Positions 26,423-39,800 of a stretch of 64,000 bases of DNA are shown in pieces. The notes under the pieces were generated by a model. It was not told the DNA's origin and did not search any database. It worked only from the letters and a program-made list of their open reading frames with translations. A program made the translations under genes and the position numbers. Each line of letters opens with the position of its first letter. Within the stretch, counting starts at the first letter, position 1. Origin of the DNA: Macrotrachela quadricornifera (Eukaryota; Rotifera; Eurotatoria; Philodinida; Philodinidae); the NCBI GenBank assembly GCA_022393335.1, contig JAJEKB010001428.1:1-64000 (forward strand), written 5' to 3'.

Positions 26423-27217
26423 ATGCAAAATTTATCTTCATCATCAACTGAAACAACACGTATTGAAGTAAATGTATCTGAATTTGCTCGTGGTGAAATA
26501 TCTGTTAAACTTCGACGTGATAATACATTACTTGTACATGCATTACATCTTGATCAATTTGCAGCAGACAATTTTTTTCGTAAAGAATTAGTTAAAACAT
26601 TTCCATTACCAGCCGGTGCTGATATTGATAAAATACGTTCTGTTATACGTAATACAGGTATATTAACAATTGATATACCTATGTTAAGAGATAATGATGC
26701 TATACGACGTTCACATGAAGAATTATTAAAATCAATTGATCAACCAATAAAACAAGCAAAACAAGATTATAATCGTTCAATATCACAAGCTGATGTTTTA
26801 AATTCTAATCAACAAAATTCTAGACCACCACCAGTAACAGTACCAAAACGAACAGGTAGTCTTGGTAATATTGAATATCGTCAATATTCTCAAAATTCTC
26901 CTACATTTAATATAGCAGAATTTTTACAATCAAAATTTCATCCAACATTTACACCAAATGGAAAAAAAATCATATTAAAAGTTGATACACGTGGATATGA
27001 ACCAGAAGAATTAACTGTACGTTTACTTGACAATAATTTATTAGTTCAAGGACGAAAAAAATCTTTAATAGGAATAAAAAAACATGAAAATAAACAATTT
27101 AGTCAAAGTATACGTTTACCAGATGGAATTGATAAATATAATGTTACATCACAAGTTATGGATGATGGAGTACTTGCTATTAATATACCATTACTTAATT
27201 CAGTTATATATCGATGA
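26423..27217 (+). CDS. small heat-shock protein with two alpha-crystallin domains
   Basis: Single coding exon, 264 aa. Two alpha-crystallin-like domains are visible. The first (about residues 11–92) has ISVKLRRDNTLLVHAL, FRKELVKTFPLPAGADID and GILTIDIP. The second (about 175–260) has ILKVDTRGYEPEELTVRL, NLLVQGRKK, FSQSIRLPDGID and DGVLAINIPLL. A Gln/Asn/Pro linker separates them. Most animal small Hsps carry one such domain; two-domain forms are known in flatworms. The function would be ATP-independent holding of unfolded proteins. The first domain lacks the GRH-type signature and looks more diverged. The ATG at 26423 is chosen because the in-frame sequence upstream passes through a probable splice acceptor at 26391. 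Confidence 0.85.
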   Translation: MQNLSSSSTETTRIEVNVSEFARGEISVKLRRDNTLLVHALHLDQFAADNFFRKELVKTFPLPAGADIDKIRSVIRNTGILTIDIPMLRDNDAIRRSHEELLKSIDQPIKQAKQDYNRSISQADVLNSNQQNSRPPPVTVPKRTGSLGNIEYRQYSQNSPTFNIAEFLQSKFHPTFTPNGKKIILKVDTRGYEPEELTVRLLDNNLLVQGRKKSLIGIKKHENKQFSQSIRLPDGIDKYNVTSQVMDDGVLAINIPLLNSVIYR

Positions 27218-28575
27218 TGAAACTAAGTATTATGTTTATATCTATATTTGATTAAAATATTTCAAATAAAATAAAAAATTCATAAATATTCTTTGAAAGA
27301 TTTATGAATTATAATTGTAATACATAAAAAATATATTTATAAATATTTTATTCATTTTTTCTTTTAATATAGAAAAATAATCTACACATCAAATCCATAA
27401 AAGATGAATTTGATAACCTTTTAAAGTAATCATCCAATCTTCTTAGTAATCGTTGCTAAAATTTATTATTAAATACATGTCTAGTTTTATATAGAATTTC
27501 TTCATATTTTCAAAATTTTTATATGATACAATTTAAAAATTTCTTATACAATCTTGATCGATTATACATGTTTTAAGAAAAATAAATGTCATAATGGTGA
27601 AATGATGTCTAGTTCTCAAGAAATGAATGTCAACAAGAAAATTATCTATTGAAATAAGACGAATGTCGATGTTATCTCATAAAGATTTTGAGTATTTGAT
27701 ATAAAAGAACAAAGTATTTATTATGAATGATTTGCATATTTTATAAACAAAACTGCTATCCGAATGTTTTTCAAGCTCATATTCATTATCTTAATGAAAA
27801 ACAAAATTGTATTCGTATCGAAGAACTATTAGATTTAAATGTTTTATATGAATTGGTTGAATTTATAAATTAGTCCTACATCATAATAATACACGAAATT
27901 GAAAAAAAGAAATTTTTTATATTCTATACTTACTTTTATTGTATGATTATGTTTGATTCCAAAAAAAAAACAATATATTCGTTGAATAAAATGTAACATT
28001 TGGTGCAGAATTACAAGTACTATCTTTTAACAAAAAAAGGAAGCGTTCTAATAAAGTGAAGAATAATGAAAATTTTCGAAAAGACTAAAAATTAATCAGT
28101 TGTTTATCTTCGAAGTATTGTGACAATATATTACTTCTGTTAAATCAATATTATATGATTTCATAAAATAATAATAAATTATATTTATTCTCAATATAAG
28201 ATGTTTAATAATCAAATTCAATGTTTTATCTCAAATAATAATTCGTTATATATTGAATGAAACAGAAAGAAAAGCATTACTTTATTTTTTTTCTTAAACA
28301 ATCAATTGTATTTATGTCGCCTCACTGACCAGATCATTCATTTTGATTATTCTAAAATAAACATTATTTTTTTTTTTGTTTCTTCATTTAGCACAATTAA
28401 CAATCGATAATTCTTAGACATTAAATACATCACTATATCTGTTTATCGGCATTATTTTTATCTATTTATCTATCAATTAGATATCCAATCAGATATACTT
28501 CCGAGAAAAAAAAAAAGAAACTTTCATTCGATTACCCACAATCTTTCTTATTTTCTTCAAAATTACTAACATAAA
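27218..28575. other. intergenic, AT-rich
   Basis: 1.36 kb between the small heat-shock gene and the bHLH gene. No coding or RNA feature was seen. Confidence 0.45.
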
Positions 28576-29049
28576 ATGGATGAAAATGTTGATACATGGC
28601 CTTTTATACAATCATCTATAACAAATACAAATTCATCAATAAGATCTTCAATTCAATCATTACCACCACCATTACCACCACCATTAGCACCACCACCAAC
28701 AATACGTGAAAGAAATCGAATGCATGCATTAAATGAAGCATTTGATGAATTACGTCGTGTAGTACCAAAAGCTAATTTACATGATCATCAACGTTTATCA
28801 AAAATAGCTACACTTCGTCTTGCTATTCATTATATAAGTTGTCTGACACAAATTCTTGATGCAAATGGTACAACAAAACAATATCCTCATCAACTATTGT
28901 CACCAACAGGATCATCACCACCATCATCATCATCAATATCATATACGCAACAAGAATCATTTACTATGAATAGAAGACGAGGACAACGTTTACGTCGACG
29001 AACACGACGAACAACACATGATGAACAATTATATGATGAAGATAAATAA
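28576..29049 (+). CDS. basic helix-loop-helix transcription factor with shortened basic region
   Basis: Single exon, 157 aa. A proline tract ([12 protein letters not shown], about residues 30–41) leads directly into [20 protein letters not shown], then a loop containing [20 protein letters not shown], then helix 2 ending [12 protein letters not shown]. The motif is that of class II, tissue-specific bHLH factors (neurogenin/FERD3L/bHLHa9-like), which bind E-boxes as heterodimers with E proteins. The E of RER and the following R, which contact CANNTG, are present, but the usual RR-x-x-A-N half of the basic region is replaced by prolines. The C-terminal tail is strongly basic ([13 protein letters not shown]) and may serve as a nuclear signal. 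Subfamily assignment is uncertain. Confidence 0.85.
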   Translation: MDENVDTWPFIQSSITNTNSSIRSSIQSLPPPLPPPLAPPPTIRERNRMHALNEAFDELRRVVPKANLHDHQRLSKIATLRLAIHYISCLTQILDANGTTKQYPHQLLSPTGSSPPSSSSISYTQQESFTMNRRRGQRLRRRTRRTTHDEQLYDEDK

Positions 29050-30645
29050 ATCTTTCATTTTTTTGTTTTAGAAAAGAAAAAATTCATGTTTAAATAATTT
29101 AATATGATTATTCTAATCGAATTATATTCAAATCGCAATAGTCTTTATATATTATTGTTTACATACTGAATTCTACTATAAAAATAAAAGATTCTACTGA
29201 ACGACTTTTTTCTTTCAAAAAAAAAAGAAAACGTAGTATAATATAGTAGATGATTTCTGCTGATTATATAACAGGTTTATCAAGGTCATGTGGATGATGT
29301 AAATAGAACGTTGTTATTTTGTTTATCTTTAAAATATTTAAATAAAAAATTTTCATAAATTATTACATTTAATCTTCTTACTTACTTAGTATGATATGTT
29401 ATATATAAAAATAAGGAAAAATATCTTCGATAACGTCTAATACTGCTCTTCTAATGAAAGGCATTTTCTCATGTGATGAGGTGAAAAGAGCGGCGCAACT
29501 GTATTCTATTATTAGAAAAACAACTATACGAGTATATTTTTTTCTCTTCTATGCATAACAATAAATCGTCCTTGTGCAAAACAATAGTACTGGAGCAGTA
29601 CGTATATACGATGTTCCATTTCTTAATATTCTAAGGAAAGCATTTTTGTATAGCTTCAATATGGAAGTCCTACAGATATCAACTATGAAGTATAAAATGA
29701 ATTCATATATAAACGTCTGTTTATTTAATTTGATTTTCTTTTTCTATTATTGTCCTTTTTTTCTTCTTCTTCTTTTCCTTGTCAGTCATTTCAATATGGT
29801 TCTTTCATTCATTTTATAAATGCAGACGAATGATGCTTACGTTATTATTTCATTTTATATAATATATTATTAACAATTGTATTTAAGTTTTTAGAAGTAT
29901 GACAATTTTATTTTCTTGAAAATTTTTTCATTCATTTTGAAAAAAAAGTCTATCAGATTTTTGTTTATTGAATTATTCTACAGCTAGTTCAATTCATCAA
30001 ACAATTGATTAAAACAAACGACAATAGATATTTTTTTTACTCAAGTATACAAACACCATTTTTTGGTTCTAATAGACTAAGTATTATTAATTTTGAATAT
30101 ATACAAAATTTATGATAACAATAATAAAATATATTAGTACATATGCATAACGTGACTTATTAAATATAATAAGATTTATATTATTTATTCTAATAAAAAA
30201 AAAATTTATGATTACTGTCTTTTATTCCATCCGTTTCCAAATATTGTCAATCATGACGTTTAGAAAAATATTGTGAAGATGTATCTCACCAGGCGATAGA
30301 CATAGCATGGATTCAACAGTAAATTGATAATAACGAACGAAAGGAAAAAAAACAAAAGCATGTTATTTTTCTCTGTCAGTATAACATAACTTGACGAAGC
30401 ATATTTTTTTTCTCCGTCTGTAATGTCTGTAAGCATCGTTCTTTGATTAAATTGAGAGAAAGGAAAATATATCTCATAATAATATAATAGAATAGACCAA
30501 AATAATTCTGACTTGTCTCTTTCTCATAAATATAATCCTTAAATAGCACTTAGAAACCACATTTGTTTTGTTTTGTTTTCTTTGATTGTCCTTACTTTTA
30601 GGTCGAATTAGATGATAATATAAATATACAATTTTATTTATTTAA
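29050..30645. other. intergenic, AT-rich
   Basis: 1.6 kb with no splice-supported gene. The frame at 29574–29819 ends in a poly-F/L run and has no homology signal. The right end would hold the promoter of the BT1-type transporter. Confidence 0.45.
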
Positions 30646-33600
30646 ATGTCCGCAACACAACCAACATCAACTGCTGAATCAAAGAAGTCAGCTAGTGATA
30701 ATAATCAAGATTATGGAACAAATAAATGTATGCAAGTTCTCTGCACTCGTTCATTGTTATGTAGTGCTATTTATTTTGCACTTGCATATTTCATTCAAGG
30801 AATAACTGATATTGCATCTGGATTTGTTAATTTACCATTACAAATTATTTTAAAAGATGCACTCTCTTTGTCAGCATCACAAATGGGTACTTTCTTCTTT
30901 TCATGTACAGTAACGTAAGTATATAATTCATAAAAAAAATAATTTATTTTCTTTGATTTATATTTTCTAGATGGTCAATTAAACCTCTTTATGGTCTTCT
31001 TAGTGATTTTGTACCGATTTGTGGTTATCATCGACTTATATATTTACTTTTAACTACGATGATCAATTTACTTGCATGGATTGCTCTTTATTTTAGTCCT
31101 ATTGAGTACAATTATTTATTAGTTTTCTGTGTATTAGCAGCATTTTCACTTGCATTTAATGATGTTCTAAGTAAGAAAAATTATTTATTTTTGTTTTTTG
31201 TCTGTAAAATAGTTGAATATATGATAAGAAAAAGAATTTGTACTGATTTATTATCTCCCCCGCATCCATGAGTAAGATAGTATTAGAAAATTAAAAAAAA
31301 AATTTAGGCAGAGAGATAATAAACCCTTACCAAAGAATTTGATATAGTGATATAAGAATCTAATAATTTTATAATATTAATTATAATTTTTATAAATAAC
31401 GCAAAAAATAATAAAGAATGACCTTAAAGCAGATTTCCTTTTCATTCCTATATTTCCTGTTTTTTTTCTATTGCGTAGATGTCAATAACAATGATGGGTA
31501 TGTGTCGACAAGTATATAAGGGTCAACGAGTACAACATAATATTAAGATAAATACATTATACGTTTGTATTCTATATATGTAGTACAACATGCTATCAAT
31601 CACGTATTAGAATAAGAATAAGTAACATGAACGTGAAGTATATTTTTTTTAAAGAAAATTAATAATTGAAATTAACATTAATAAAGCTAAATTTGTGGAA
31701 TATAAGAAAATTGATAATAAAAAAATCGAATGATGTTCGTTGTAAATTAGATTTTTATTTACAAGTATAAATACAAACAAATACATCTTCTATAAACTTT
31801 TTTGTTTATTGTTGATTATGCGTTAATAAATCTGATTAAGAGAATATCGTGTGCTTAAAGCCAATTTTCGCAGTTTAGATAACTCAATATTGTTATTGAT
31901 AATATAGAAAAAAAAAATAAAGCATTTGTTATTTCAGATGAATCCTGAAAGCTATATATGTTCTAAACTACACACTCTTATAATATTGACTTGATTAATA
32001 TTTATTTTTAGTATTGAGGAAAAAATTTTCTTTATAGAATTTTTTTCGTATTTTATCAAAGCATTACCTCTTCTGTATATAGTTATGTGTTAATTTGCAA
32101 AACATATTCTATTGAAAATTATCAATACTATCAGAAATTTGATATGATGTTTTTGAAGGTCATGTTGAGTTTTTAATCTCAGTTTTTTAAATTTCCGTAC
32201 TATTGTTATTTTTATTTATTCATGAGTTATATTTCGGTAACAATGTTGTCTTTCCCAAATTAAATACATTAATATTGACTCATGCACGTATACAAATATC
32301 TCTCCATGTTTCTCTGAAACTTTTTTTTCACGTTGTTTTTAAACAAAGGATAGTGGGACAAGGGGATTGAAAACAAATAATTGACATATTCAAGCAGTAT
32401 TATCATTTATTCAAAATGATTATAAAGAGAGAAAAAATATTTATATTTAGTCTGACAAAAAACAGTGCTGTGGCTGACATATAACTTATTAATAAATAAA
32501 TTGTAAGAATAATAAGAAAGAGTTTGAAGTTAAAATTAAAAAAGATGTCTATCAAAATTTACTTCTTTAATTTTTATTTTCTGGAAATAAATTTAAAACA
32601 TACAGTGCGGGCCGTAAAAAGCATGTACTTTTTTGTTTTTACGCATAAACGGATAATAAGGTTACTCTGAAATTTTTTTCTCATAATCAGACTTTGTAGA
32701 GCTTTTTTCGTTGATCATTTTGGTAAAAAAAGTTTTTGATTTTCATTCAGTAATAACGATGTTATAGCCAAAATACTGAACACCGTAATATAAAGTAGAG
32801 AAAAAAGTTTAGTACACTTTTAGCATTTGGCTAATTTTTACGTTATTTTACAACATCTGAAAGATGTTCTATATACCATTCGATGCAGAATTTAATGGGC
32901 TACATTTTTGTAACAAGCATTTATACTTTTATTATAGTTAATTAATTAATTAGTGGTTATTTACGAGTTAACTACTCGTTAATAATAATTAGTCATTAAT
33001 TAATAAAATTTTGATTTATTTTTAAATTTTAACACTTCCATATGAAAGAGCATTAAAAACTGAACAAAACTCTATAATTACTATTTGAAAAGCAACCAAT
33101 TTAGTGAGGTTTTAGTATGATTTTCAGAGTATGGTCAGTTGTAATTAGATATAGTATACATTATTTTTAATAAAATCAGCCATAAAACAACACATAAAAT
33201 ACGCGAAACCTGACGCATTTTAAAGAGCATCATTTGTTCTTTCAAATGTCATATCGCTGCTTTCTGTGCAATGTTCTATACAAATGTTATAACGTCTTTC
33301 GAAATATTCAATGCAAAATAACAGAAAAATGGCTGGAAAGTGTGGCTTGAACTAGTTCTTACAAGTAAAGACGTTATAACATTTGTATAGAACATTACAC
33401 AGAAAGCAGCAATATGACATTTGAAAGAACAAATGATGCTCTTTAAAATGCGTCAGGTTTCGCGTATTTTATGTGTTGTTTTATGGCTGATTTTATTAAA
33501 AATAATGTATACTATATCTAATTACAACTGACCATACTCTGAAAATCATACTAAAACCTCACTAAATTGGTTGCTTTTCAAATAGTAATTATAGAGTTTT

Positions 33601-35864
33601 GTTCAGTTTTTAATGCTCTTTCATATGGAAGTGTTAAAATTTAAAAATAAATCAAAATTTTATTAATTAATGACTAATTATTATTAACGAGTAGTTAACT
33701 CGTAAATAACCACTAATTAATTAATTAACTATAATAAAAGTATAAATGCTTGTTACAAAAATGTAGCCCATTAAATTCTGCATCGAATGGTATATAGAAC
33801 ATCTTTCAGATGTTGTAAAATAACGTAAAAATTAGCCAAATGCTAAAAGTGTACTAAACTTTTTTCTCTACTTTATATTACGGTGTTCAGTATTTTGGCT
33901 ATAACATCGTTATTACTGAATGAAAATCAAAAACTTTTTTTACCAAAATGATCAACGAAAAAAGCTCTACAAAGTCTGATTATGAGAAAAAAATTTCAGA
34001 GTAACCTTATTATCCGTTTATGCGTAAAAACAAAAAAGTACATGCTTTTTACGGCCCGCACTGTAGAAGCAAACAACAATCAATAAAAGCATGGCTACGA
34101 GCAATCTTTTTCGGTGATGAATACATTCTTGAAAAATGTTTTTAATATTTCTGTTAAATATATTCTAATTGTTGGATTATACGATCATCCAAGATCGTCT
34201 CTAAAAAATGTTACAAAAATATTGAATTCTAATCATCCATTAAGAATGCTTTCGGCCATAGTATGCTTTTTAATGGAGTGCATCTGTATTCGTCTCGAAC
34301 AGAAAGAAACTTTTTAATTAAGAGAATCTACATACATCAATTTTTAAACGACATTTTCTGTTTCTTATAATAAAAGAACCCTTTTCTTAACAATATGTAT
34401 GTTTCATTTGAAATGATTCTAGCAATATAAGAACTAATCAGATTGTTTAATAAATTATAATATATATTGAATGTTCATAGAGTTCTTAAATAAGAAAAGA
34501 TTTGAATATCTCAATGATGTTTTGACTAAATGAGCAGATTCGTTTTCGAATATGATGAAGAACTACAGACTTTTATTTATAAATAGATGGTGCATTAATA
34601 CTAATGAAGTTCATTGTCGTTTACTACAGTGCAAAAATATTAGATTTTCTACCAAACAAAAAAAGAAGACTAAAGTTTTATAATACAAATAATATTTAAT
34701 ATATCTATGCTTAAATGCTTCCAATTTTTTAACTTTCGTCAATCTTTCTAACTTTTTTCTAAAAACTTAAAAAGAAAATAATAATCTTTGAAAAGAATTA
34801 ATACGTTTTTATATTTAGTTGATGCATTGATGATTTCGATCGGTCGACCATTGGCATTAATCGGTACACTTCAAGGTATTCAACAAACATCAGCTAAACT
34901 TGCTTCAACTGTTTCACAAATTCCAGCTGGTTTACTTGCTTCTTATTCAATATCATCTTCAACTAATGTTACATTGAATAATAATGAATTAAAAAATTTT
35001 AATAAAAATAAAAATGGAAATAAATATATATTTTTAATCGCTTCTGTTTGTCCAATAATATTATTTTTTGCCACATTAATTGTAGTACGTGAACGTCGTC
35101 GAAAATTAAGTAAAAATAATTTTGCCCAAACATGGGCAAGTTTATCAAGTGTATTTCGATATAAACGATTTTGGATTATTACATCTTTTCTTTTTATTTA
35201 TTCAGCATCACCACAAGTAAAGACAGCATTATTTTATTATCAGCGTGATACACTTCAATTTAATCCTTTTTATGTTTCAATATTAAATACAATATATAAT
35301 GGTTGTGGCATCTTTTCTGCTTTACTCTATTTATCAATATTTTCTCATTATCCAACAAAACGTGTACTTCGTATCGCTATTATTATGCGAGTGTTTGCTG
35401 TTGCATCGTATTTATGTGCAAGAGATAAATTAACATCAATATTTGTTGCTATTTTTACAGGTTTTTGTTCTGAAATAACGAATTTAGCATTACTTCATTT
35501 GGCAGCAAAATCTTGTCCAAAAAATATTGAGGGTACTCTATTTGCATTATTCGTCTCATGTGTTAATTTTGGGGCAGCTACTGGTGATTGGATTGGTTCG
35601 ATAATATATGAATATTTAGGTTTTACTCGTCTTTTAATTGTATCAATGATTTGGGTGGGCATAACTATATTAGCAACATGTCATATTGGTGAATATGGTA
35701 TTAAATCAACATTAGATACTGATGATGAAAGTGAAGATAAATATCATTATTATGGTGTTAAAGGAGCAGGAGCAGGATCAGGCACAACTATAGATGAAGA
35801 AATTGAACAAAAAGAGACAAATAGTATATCTGGGGAGCTAGAGAACAAAACACTAATGATTTGA
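30646..35864 (+). CDS. BT1-family folate/biopterin transporter (MFS)
   Basis: Three exons (30646–30914, 30971–31170, 34819–35864) join in phase to 504 aa. Family features: an N-terminal helix with YFIQGITDIASGFVNLP, then SASQMGTFFF, WSIKPLYGLLSDFVPICGY and FNDVL|IDALMISIGR. A LASTVSQIPAG helix follows. The C-terminal half has FLFIYSASPQVKTALFYY, FCSEITNLALLHLAAK and GTLFALFVSCVNFG. This pattern (W-x-x-K-P-L-Y-G-L-x-S-D, then D-x-x-x-D-A) is typical of PF03092, the BT1 folate/pteridine carriers known from trypanosomatids, plants, algae and cyanobacteria. It would move folate, biopterin or a related substrate across a membrane. The 3.65-kb second intron contains a large palindromic element. The acidic cytosolic tail is unremarkable. 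Confidence 0.82.
31171..34818 (+). other. 3.65-kb intron of the BT1-type transporter
   Basis: Apart from the inverted-repeat element, the intron is AT-rich with no extra exon that improves the transporter. The family motif is continuous across the junction (FNDVL|IDALM). A 67-codon open frame at 34114–34317 was not recognised. Confidence 0.55.
32603..34063. mobile_element. 1,461-bp foldback/MITE-like inverted-repeat element with TA flanks
   Basis: The two arms, 32603–33299 and 33367–34063, are 697 nt each and reverse complements of one another with only occasional mismatches (for example near 33253 and 33268) and no net indel. A 67-nt spacer separates them. Termini read CAGTGCGGGCCGTAAAAAG, and both outer ends abut TA (32601–32602 and 34064–34065). 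A TA target duplication and CAGTG ends are typical of Tc1/mariner-type elements. No transposase frame is present, so it would be non-autonomous. It lies in the second intron of the BT1-type transporter. Confidence 0.9.
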
Positions 35865-36855
35865 ATTTTTTCTTTTTTTTTTTTTTTTTGTATTACTTTA
35901 TGTATTGTTTCTATATATTTCTGTTCTTCTTTTGATGTTGATGGTTATTAAAATATTGGATGAAAAAACACGTATACACGCACCCATAAAAATATATATA
36001 TTTCCTGCTATCACGCTATTGTCATCATTATTACAATCGTGATTAATACAAATGAATAGTAAAATGAGAAAAAAAATGAATGAGAAGAGTTTTTCATACA
36101 CATAGTTTATATTTTTGGTCTATAAAAGCTAAAATACCGTGTCCGGTAAAGATGTGAGTATATTACTATCTTCTATCTACAATAAGTAACTGACATTGTT
36201 TTTGTTTTTATCTTCTCTCTATCTTTATTATCGTCTTCATCATCATCTTCTTCTTTTTTTTATACATCGTTTTGCTATTCTCATTAGTCGCCTTGATTCG
36301 ACCATTGATGATTTTGTCTACTAACGAAGACAAGTAGTAAAAGAAGACGAAGAAGAAGAAGAGAGAAGAAAAACAAGAAGTAATTTTATCGCTTTTTTTG
36401 TGTCAGACAAAGAAAGAAAGAGAGATGGGTAGCACCAGTGAATATATCTCTTCTTTTAGACATTGTCAATTCGTTCATTAAAAAGCTTTACATTCAAGCA
36501 TTTTAATATACTCTTTATATTATCACAAAAAAATATCATTGTCATTCATCATTTCAAATTCTTTCTCTTAATACCATATAAGTAGGATATTCATGTTTCT
36601 TAAATAAATAAAATAGTTCATATTAAATAAATATATGTTGTTAATACTCATTTATTTTACTTATTAAAATATGAGATCATTATCGACAGGTGAAAAAAAA
36701 ATGCCAACATACATTAGTATCTATTACGTTCGATTGCACTTACATCTTTTTTTTTTCTTCAAAAGATATATATAATTTCAAATAGAGAAAATTAAAAGAA
36801 ATTCACCACCTTTATATGATTACTTTTAGATATCATACAGTAAAATCTTGAGAGA
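35865..36855. other. intergenic; 3' UTR and upstream region of adenylyl cyclase
   Basis: About 990 nt. It contains purine-rich GAA/AAG runs (36343–36383) and T-rich tracts. No gene was seen. Confidence 0.45.
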
Positions 36856-39800
36856 ATGGGAAAAGACGCTGTACAACAGGATCAATCTTCAATTTTTAAA
36901 CGTTTTCGACGACAACGACAACAATCGACGTCGTCCTTATCGTTTCCAGTAACTGATCAACTACAGAAAGGTCGTGATTCTTTGATAAATCAACTACCTA
37001 ATAACAACAAACGACGTAAGTGACTATAAGAAAGATTTATGTCAAAGAAAAAGAAAAGAAAAGAAAAGGTCAATTATGCATTCTTTATATTCTACAATTC
37101 TTTATCTATTAAAGTAATTCATTGTTAGGATATCCGTATCCTTATAATATTATGCACATTTTTTTGTAATTGCACTTATAATTAACGCTCGAAGCAATCT
37201 TTGAGTATATTCTATGTTTGTCAATATAAACAGGATGCAAACCAAAAGGACTATTGAGAATGAATAACATATTTATGTTTTTGTTATTATTATATTTTCT
37301 AGAAAATAAGTAATGAACGATGTCCCTATAGACATCACATAATCTCTTTTAAGTGTAAAAATCTAAAAAAAGATAAATTTTAATTTTATTTCTAATAAAA
37401 AAAGACTAATTTTGCTATTATAATAAAATATTGATGATTTTTTTTGTTGATTTACTAAATGAGAAAAATGATGCTATATGTATATATGGCATTCATATGT
37501 CCGCCTGTTATTTAAACAACATAAGTGTTGTGTTGCCTAACAGATCAATCATATACTGTCATCAATTGTCGCCCATCATATCACTAACAACAAGAGATTC
37601 GACATTGACATATAGACAAACATACAATTTGAGAATAGATAAGGCACCTCAGTATGTTATATGCCGAATACTGTAAAAAAAAAATACAAAAAAAAATAAT
37701 ACTCATAAAACAATCGATGCCATTAGGGAAAACAGACAGGATAAGAGAATAAAGAACATATTGCTGTATTCTCAGCACATATGGTCACCGTTTATATTAT
37801 ATTCTTGTTAGTCAATACACATGTCATAATTTCACTTCTCCGCAAAAGTCTCCTGTGTATGGAGAAATAGTTTTGATAGTTTCTTGATCTATCAATCTTC
37901 ATATGTTTATTTTGTTATTTTTAAGAGTCAACCCATGATTTTTCCATTGATCAGACATATGGTAATGCTAAAAACAGTGTACAATATACACTTGATTGGT
38001 CATCACCTGATGTAACTACAGGTATGAATTTCTCTTTATTTTTATCTTTCTTGTTTTTTTTTCATTTCATCAATATATAATAATGAAGACAAGTTATTTT
38101 TATTTAAATATTTGTGCTAATTCAATCGAATGATCTAATCATTGAAGAAATAAACTGTTGTTTTCTTTCTGTCATTTTTTTACTTGATCTTTTCTTTTAT
38201 TTGTGCATTGATGCATTTTTATTCTTGTCGTTATCGTTAATCTGTTTCGCGACAAAAGCGTCTGTCATCATCATTATGTATAAGTAAGCATAAGGAACAA
38301 CACAATTGGCGTATATCATTGTGCTTGTTGATTACTCAGTTCACATAATTTTACACTGTCGTTTAGATATTTCTCTAGAGAATCAAAGAAGAAGAAGAAA
38401 AAAAAAAAAAGATAAAAAAAAAGAATTAGTACTACGGCAGTCGAACGAATGACATTTTTTTTTTTAAACAAAGACATGTTGTTCAGGCTTGATCATCATT
38501 ATCATTATAATCTGCTTCTTTATAATAGGAGAAGCAATATTCATTATTTTAAAGAGATTCCTCTTTTATTATCATTGGTTTCTGTCATATAATTCAGAAA
38601 GAGGCGTAACACAAGAATAGGTTTTATGTGAAAATTACTATTTCAGGCTAGTAGGTGGTAATAAAAATCAACGTAGACATATACAGCTTATTATATGAAT
38701 CATATTGATGATGATCTGTAAAGAAAACATATTGGTAACCTGATCAGTTGATATTATTATCAATAACATTTATAGATGCTTGAAAAGAAAGCAAAAAAAA
38801 TAAGACAGTTACTCTTATTTGTAGTCTGGCACTCGTTTCCTTATGGTGATAGCATTCCAATGAATGCTTGAGGCTATTTCAACGCTCATTGTTGTTAAGA
38901 ATTGTGCGTATGTTTAGTGATGGTGTAAGTGGTTCATCTACTTCATTCTAACGATAGATCAAGAGAGAGCGAGATACAAACGGAGATGGGCATGAATCGG
39001 CATCGATTAGTTGCGGAAGTGCAGATTCAGATAGCTTGTATATATGTTTCTCACGATGACACCCAGAAGCATACATACACAAAGGCGAGCGGACAAATGA
39101 AGAAACTTCTAAAAAAAAATTTTCTTGATTAAATTTTCTATGTCATATATGGATTTATCGTCATTTTTTTATTGTATTCAACAAAAAATAAGCAAGTATA
39201 TATATTGATATATTTAATACTACTATATACATAAATCCAAGTATTAAAAAAAAATAAAATATTTATAAATTGAAGGACAAATTATATTTCATTGTATCGA
39301 TTAAGTTTTATAATATTCAAGGTTATTTATATTTACTAAACGAAAAAAAAACAACACATCTGTCATCGTTTCTCATAAAGATACATATGTCTGGTCTTTA
39401 TGACAAATATCTATCATATTTCGGTCTCTCTCTTTTTTTATTAAATATACATCTTTAAATTGATTATTTTTTCTTACAGAATTTCCTAAGTATCAAATAA
39501 GATAGATAGTCTGTAGAAAAAAAAAAGAAGCTTTCTTTCTTTTTTTTAATAATCTGTCATTTTAAGGCAGGATATGAAAGGTAGTGCGCTTGGATAGATT
39601 ACGCATTTTAGTTGATGAATTTTCTTTTTTATAATAATAACATGTTTATCTCTTTTAGCCACTATGGACAATAAACATTATTTTGGTCTTTATTTAATAC
39701 GTATTAAACATGGTTTGGTTCTTTTTTCATTATTTTTGACTGCTTTTCAAAGTCTTGTTTATTTATTATTAGCCATTTTTTCTGACAAAGTAATTAAAAA

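Noticed and set aside
29574..29819. 81-codon frame
   Set aside because: The second half is a poly-F/L run from a T-tract; the first part has no recognised similarity.
34114..34317. 67-codon frame just right of the palindromic element
   Set aside because: Inside the BT1 intron; not alignable to the transporter or to a transposase, and adding it would break the conserved FNDVL–IDALM junction.
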